From SHZI01 sp041396045 (lineage in GTDB: Bacteria; Pseudomonadota; Gammaproteobacteria; Steroidobacterales; GCA-2729495), in NCBI GenBank assembly GCA_041396045.1, contig JAWKZI010000005.1:163440-227439 (forward strand): DNA of 64,000 nt, written 5' to 3'. Position 1 is the stretch's first letter. Every line of letters starts with the position of its first letter. The notes beneath the pieces are model-generated. The model worked only from the letters and a program-made list of their open reading frames with translations, did no database searches and had not been told where the DNA came from. Positions 63,930-64,000 of the stretch are shown in pieces. The position numbers and the translations under genes were made by a program.

Positions 63930-64000
63930 GGCGGACGGCATCCTAGCAGGCTCAACCCGGAACGCGTAGCCACGGTCGCTTTTGTCAACGCACTCCGTAG

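Noticed and set aside
1..64000. CRISPR arrays, insertion sequences or rRNA
   Set aside because: No regularly spaced repeats, transposase-like frames or rRNA-like sequence seen on either strand.

Overview
The window is a GC-rich, gene-dense chromosomal segment of a Gram-negative bacterium, most likely a gammaproteobacterium. Supporting signs are class A penicillin-binding protein PBP1B, ErpA, a Grx4-HesB-rhodanese fusion of the kind I associate with Xanthomonadales-like lineages, TonB-dependent receptors, lipoproteins with lipoboxes, REP-like palindromes and one encoded-CCA tRNA-Arg. I cannot place it to genus. There is no rRNA, CRISPR array, transposase or prophage module.

Layout. (1) 1-9.8 kb: end of a HAF-repeat/PEP-CTERM exported protein, murI, an enoyl-CoA hydratase, a membrane-anchored NirK-like copper protein, a lower-GC accessory patch (Sel1-repeat protein, lipoprotein, small hypothetical), a GFA enzyme, an ABM monooxygenase, a HigBA-type toxin-antitoxin pair with a clear promoter/operator, tRNA-Arg(ACG) and an NmrA-like oxidoreductase. 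(2) 9.8-16.3 kb: a minus-strand run with overlapping genes (quinone oxidoreductase, XdhC-like, moeA, CBS protein, moaB, gloB, CPXCG protein) divergent from moaA, so molybdenum-cofactor synthesis and insertion. (3) 16-32 kb: acetoacetyl-CoA synthetase, PBP1B plus a TPR lipoprotein, a beta-propeller (PD40) protein, an exported methyltransferase-like protein, a MarR regulator divergent from a TonB receptor, a VOC protein, a CNNM/CorC-type transporter, LemA, two TPM proteins and a DUF1015 protein. (4) 32-38 kb: Tat-exported flavin amine oxidase, a second PD40 lipoprotein, Rieske oxygenase 1 and an oligopeptide-type binding protein. (5) 38-44.6 kb: small secreted proteins, a DUF4397 lipoprotein, Grx-rhodanese, erpA, a phosphotransferase and an MFS transporter. 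(6) 44.5-61.9 kb: the most unusual part. It holds a flavocytochrome-like lipoprotein with two C-terminal haem motifs, a TonB receptor, an unknown 205-aa protein divergent from Rieske oxygenase 2, then isochorismatase-family hydrolase, polysaccharide-deacetylase-family protein, an 88-aa unknown and a double cupin; after nhaA come an exported hydrolase, an MFS pump, Rieske oxygenase 3, two SDRs with signal peptides and a beta-propeller protein. (7) 62-64 kb: DAHP synthase and purU.

How the genes may work together. Three paralogous Rieske oxygenases with identical ligand spacing, two TonB receptors, two MFS transporters, amide/imide-type hydrolases, a cupin, exported SDRs and exported flavoenzymes suggest a catabolic or detoxification island for an imported cyclic compound, possibly nitrogen-containing. 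The substrate cannot be read from the sequence and no ferredoxin or reductase partner is present.

Sequence quality. At least 15 otherwise well-conserved genes carry single-base indels, some in homopolymers and including PBP1B. I read these as uncorrected assembly errors rather than mass pseudogenisation, and I give full extents for these genes across the breaks.
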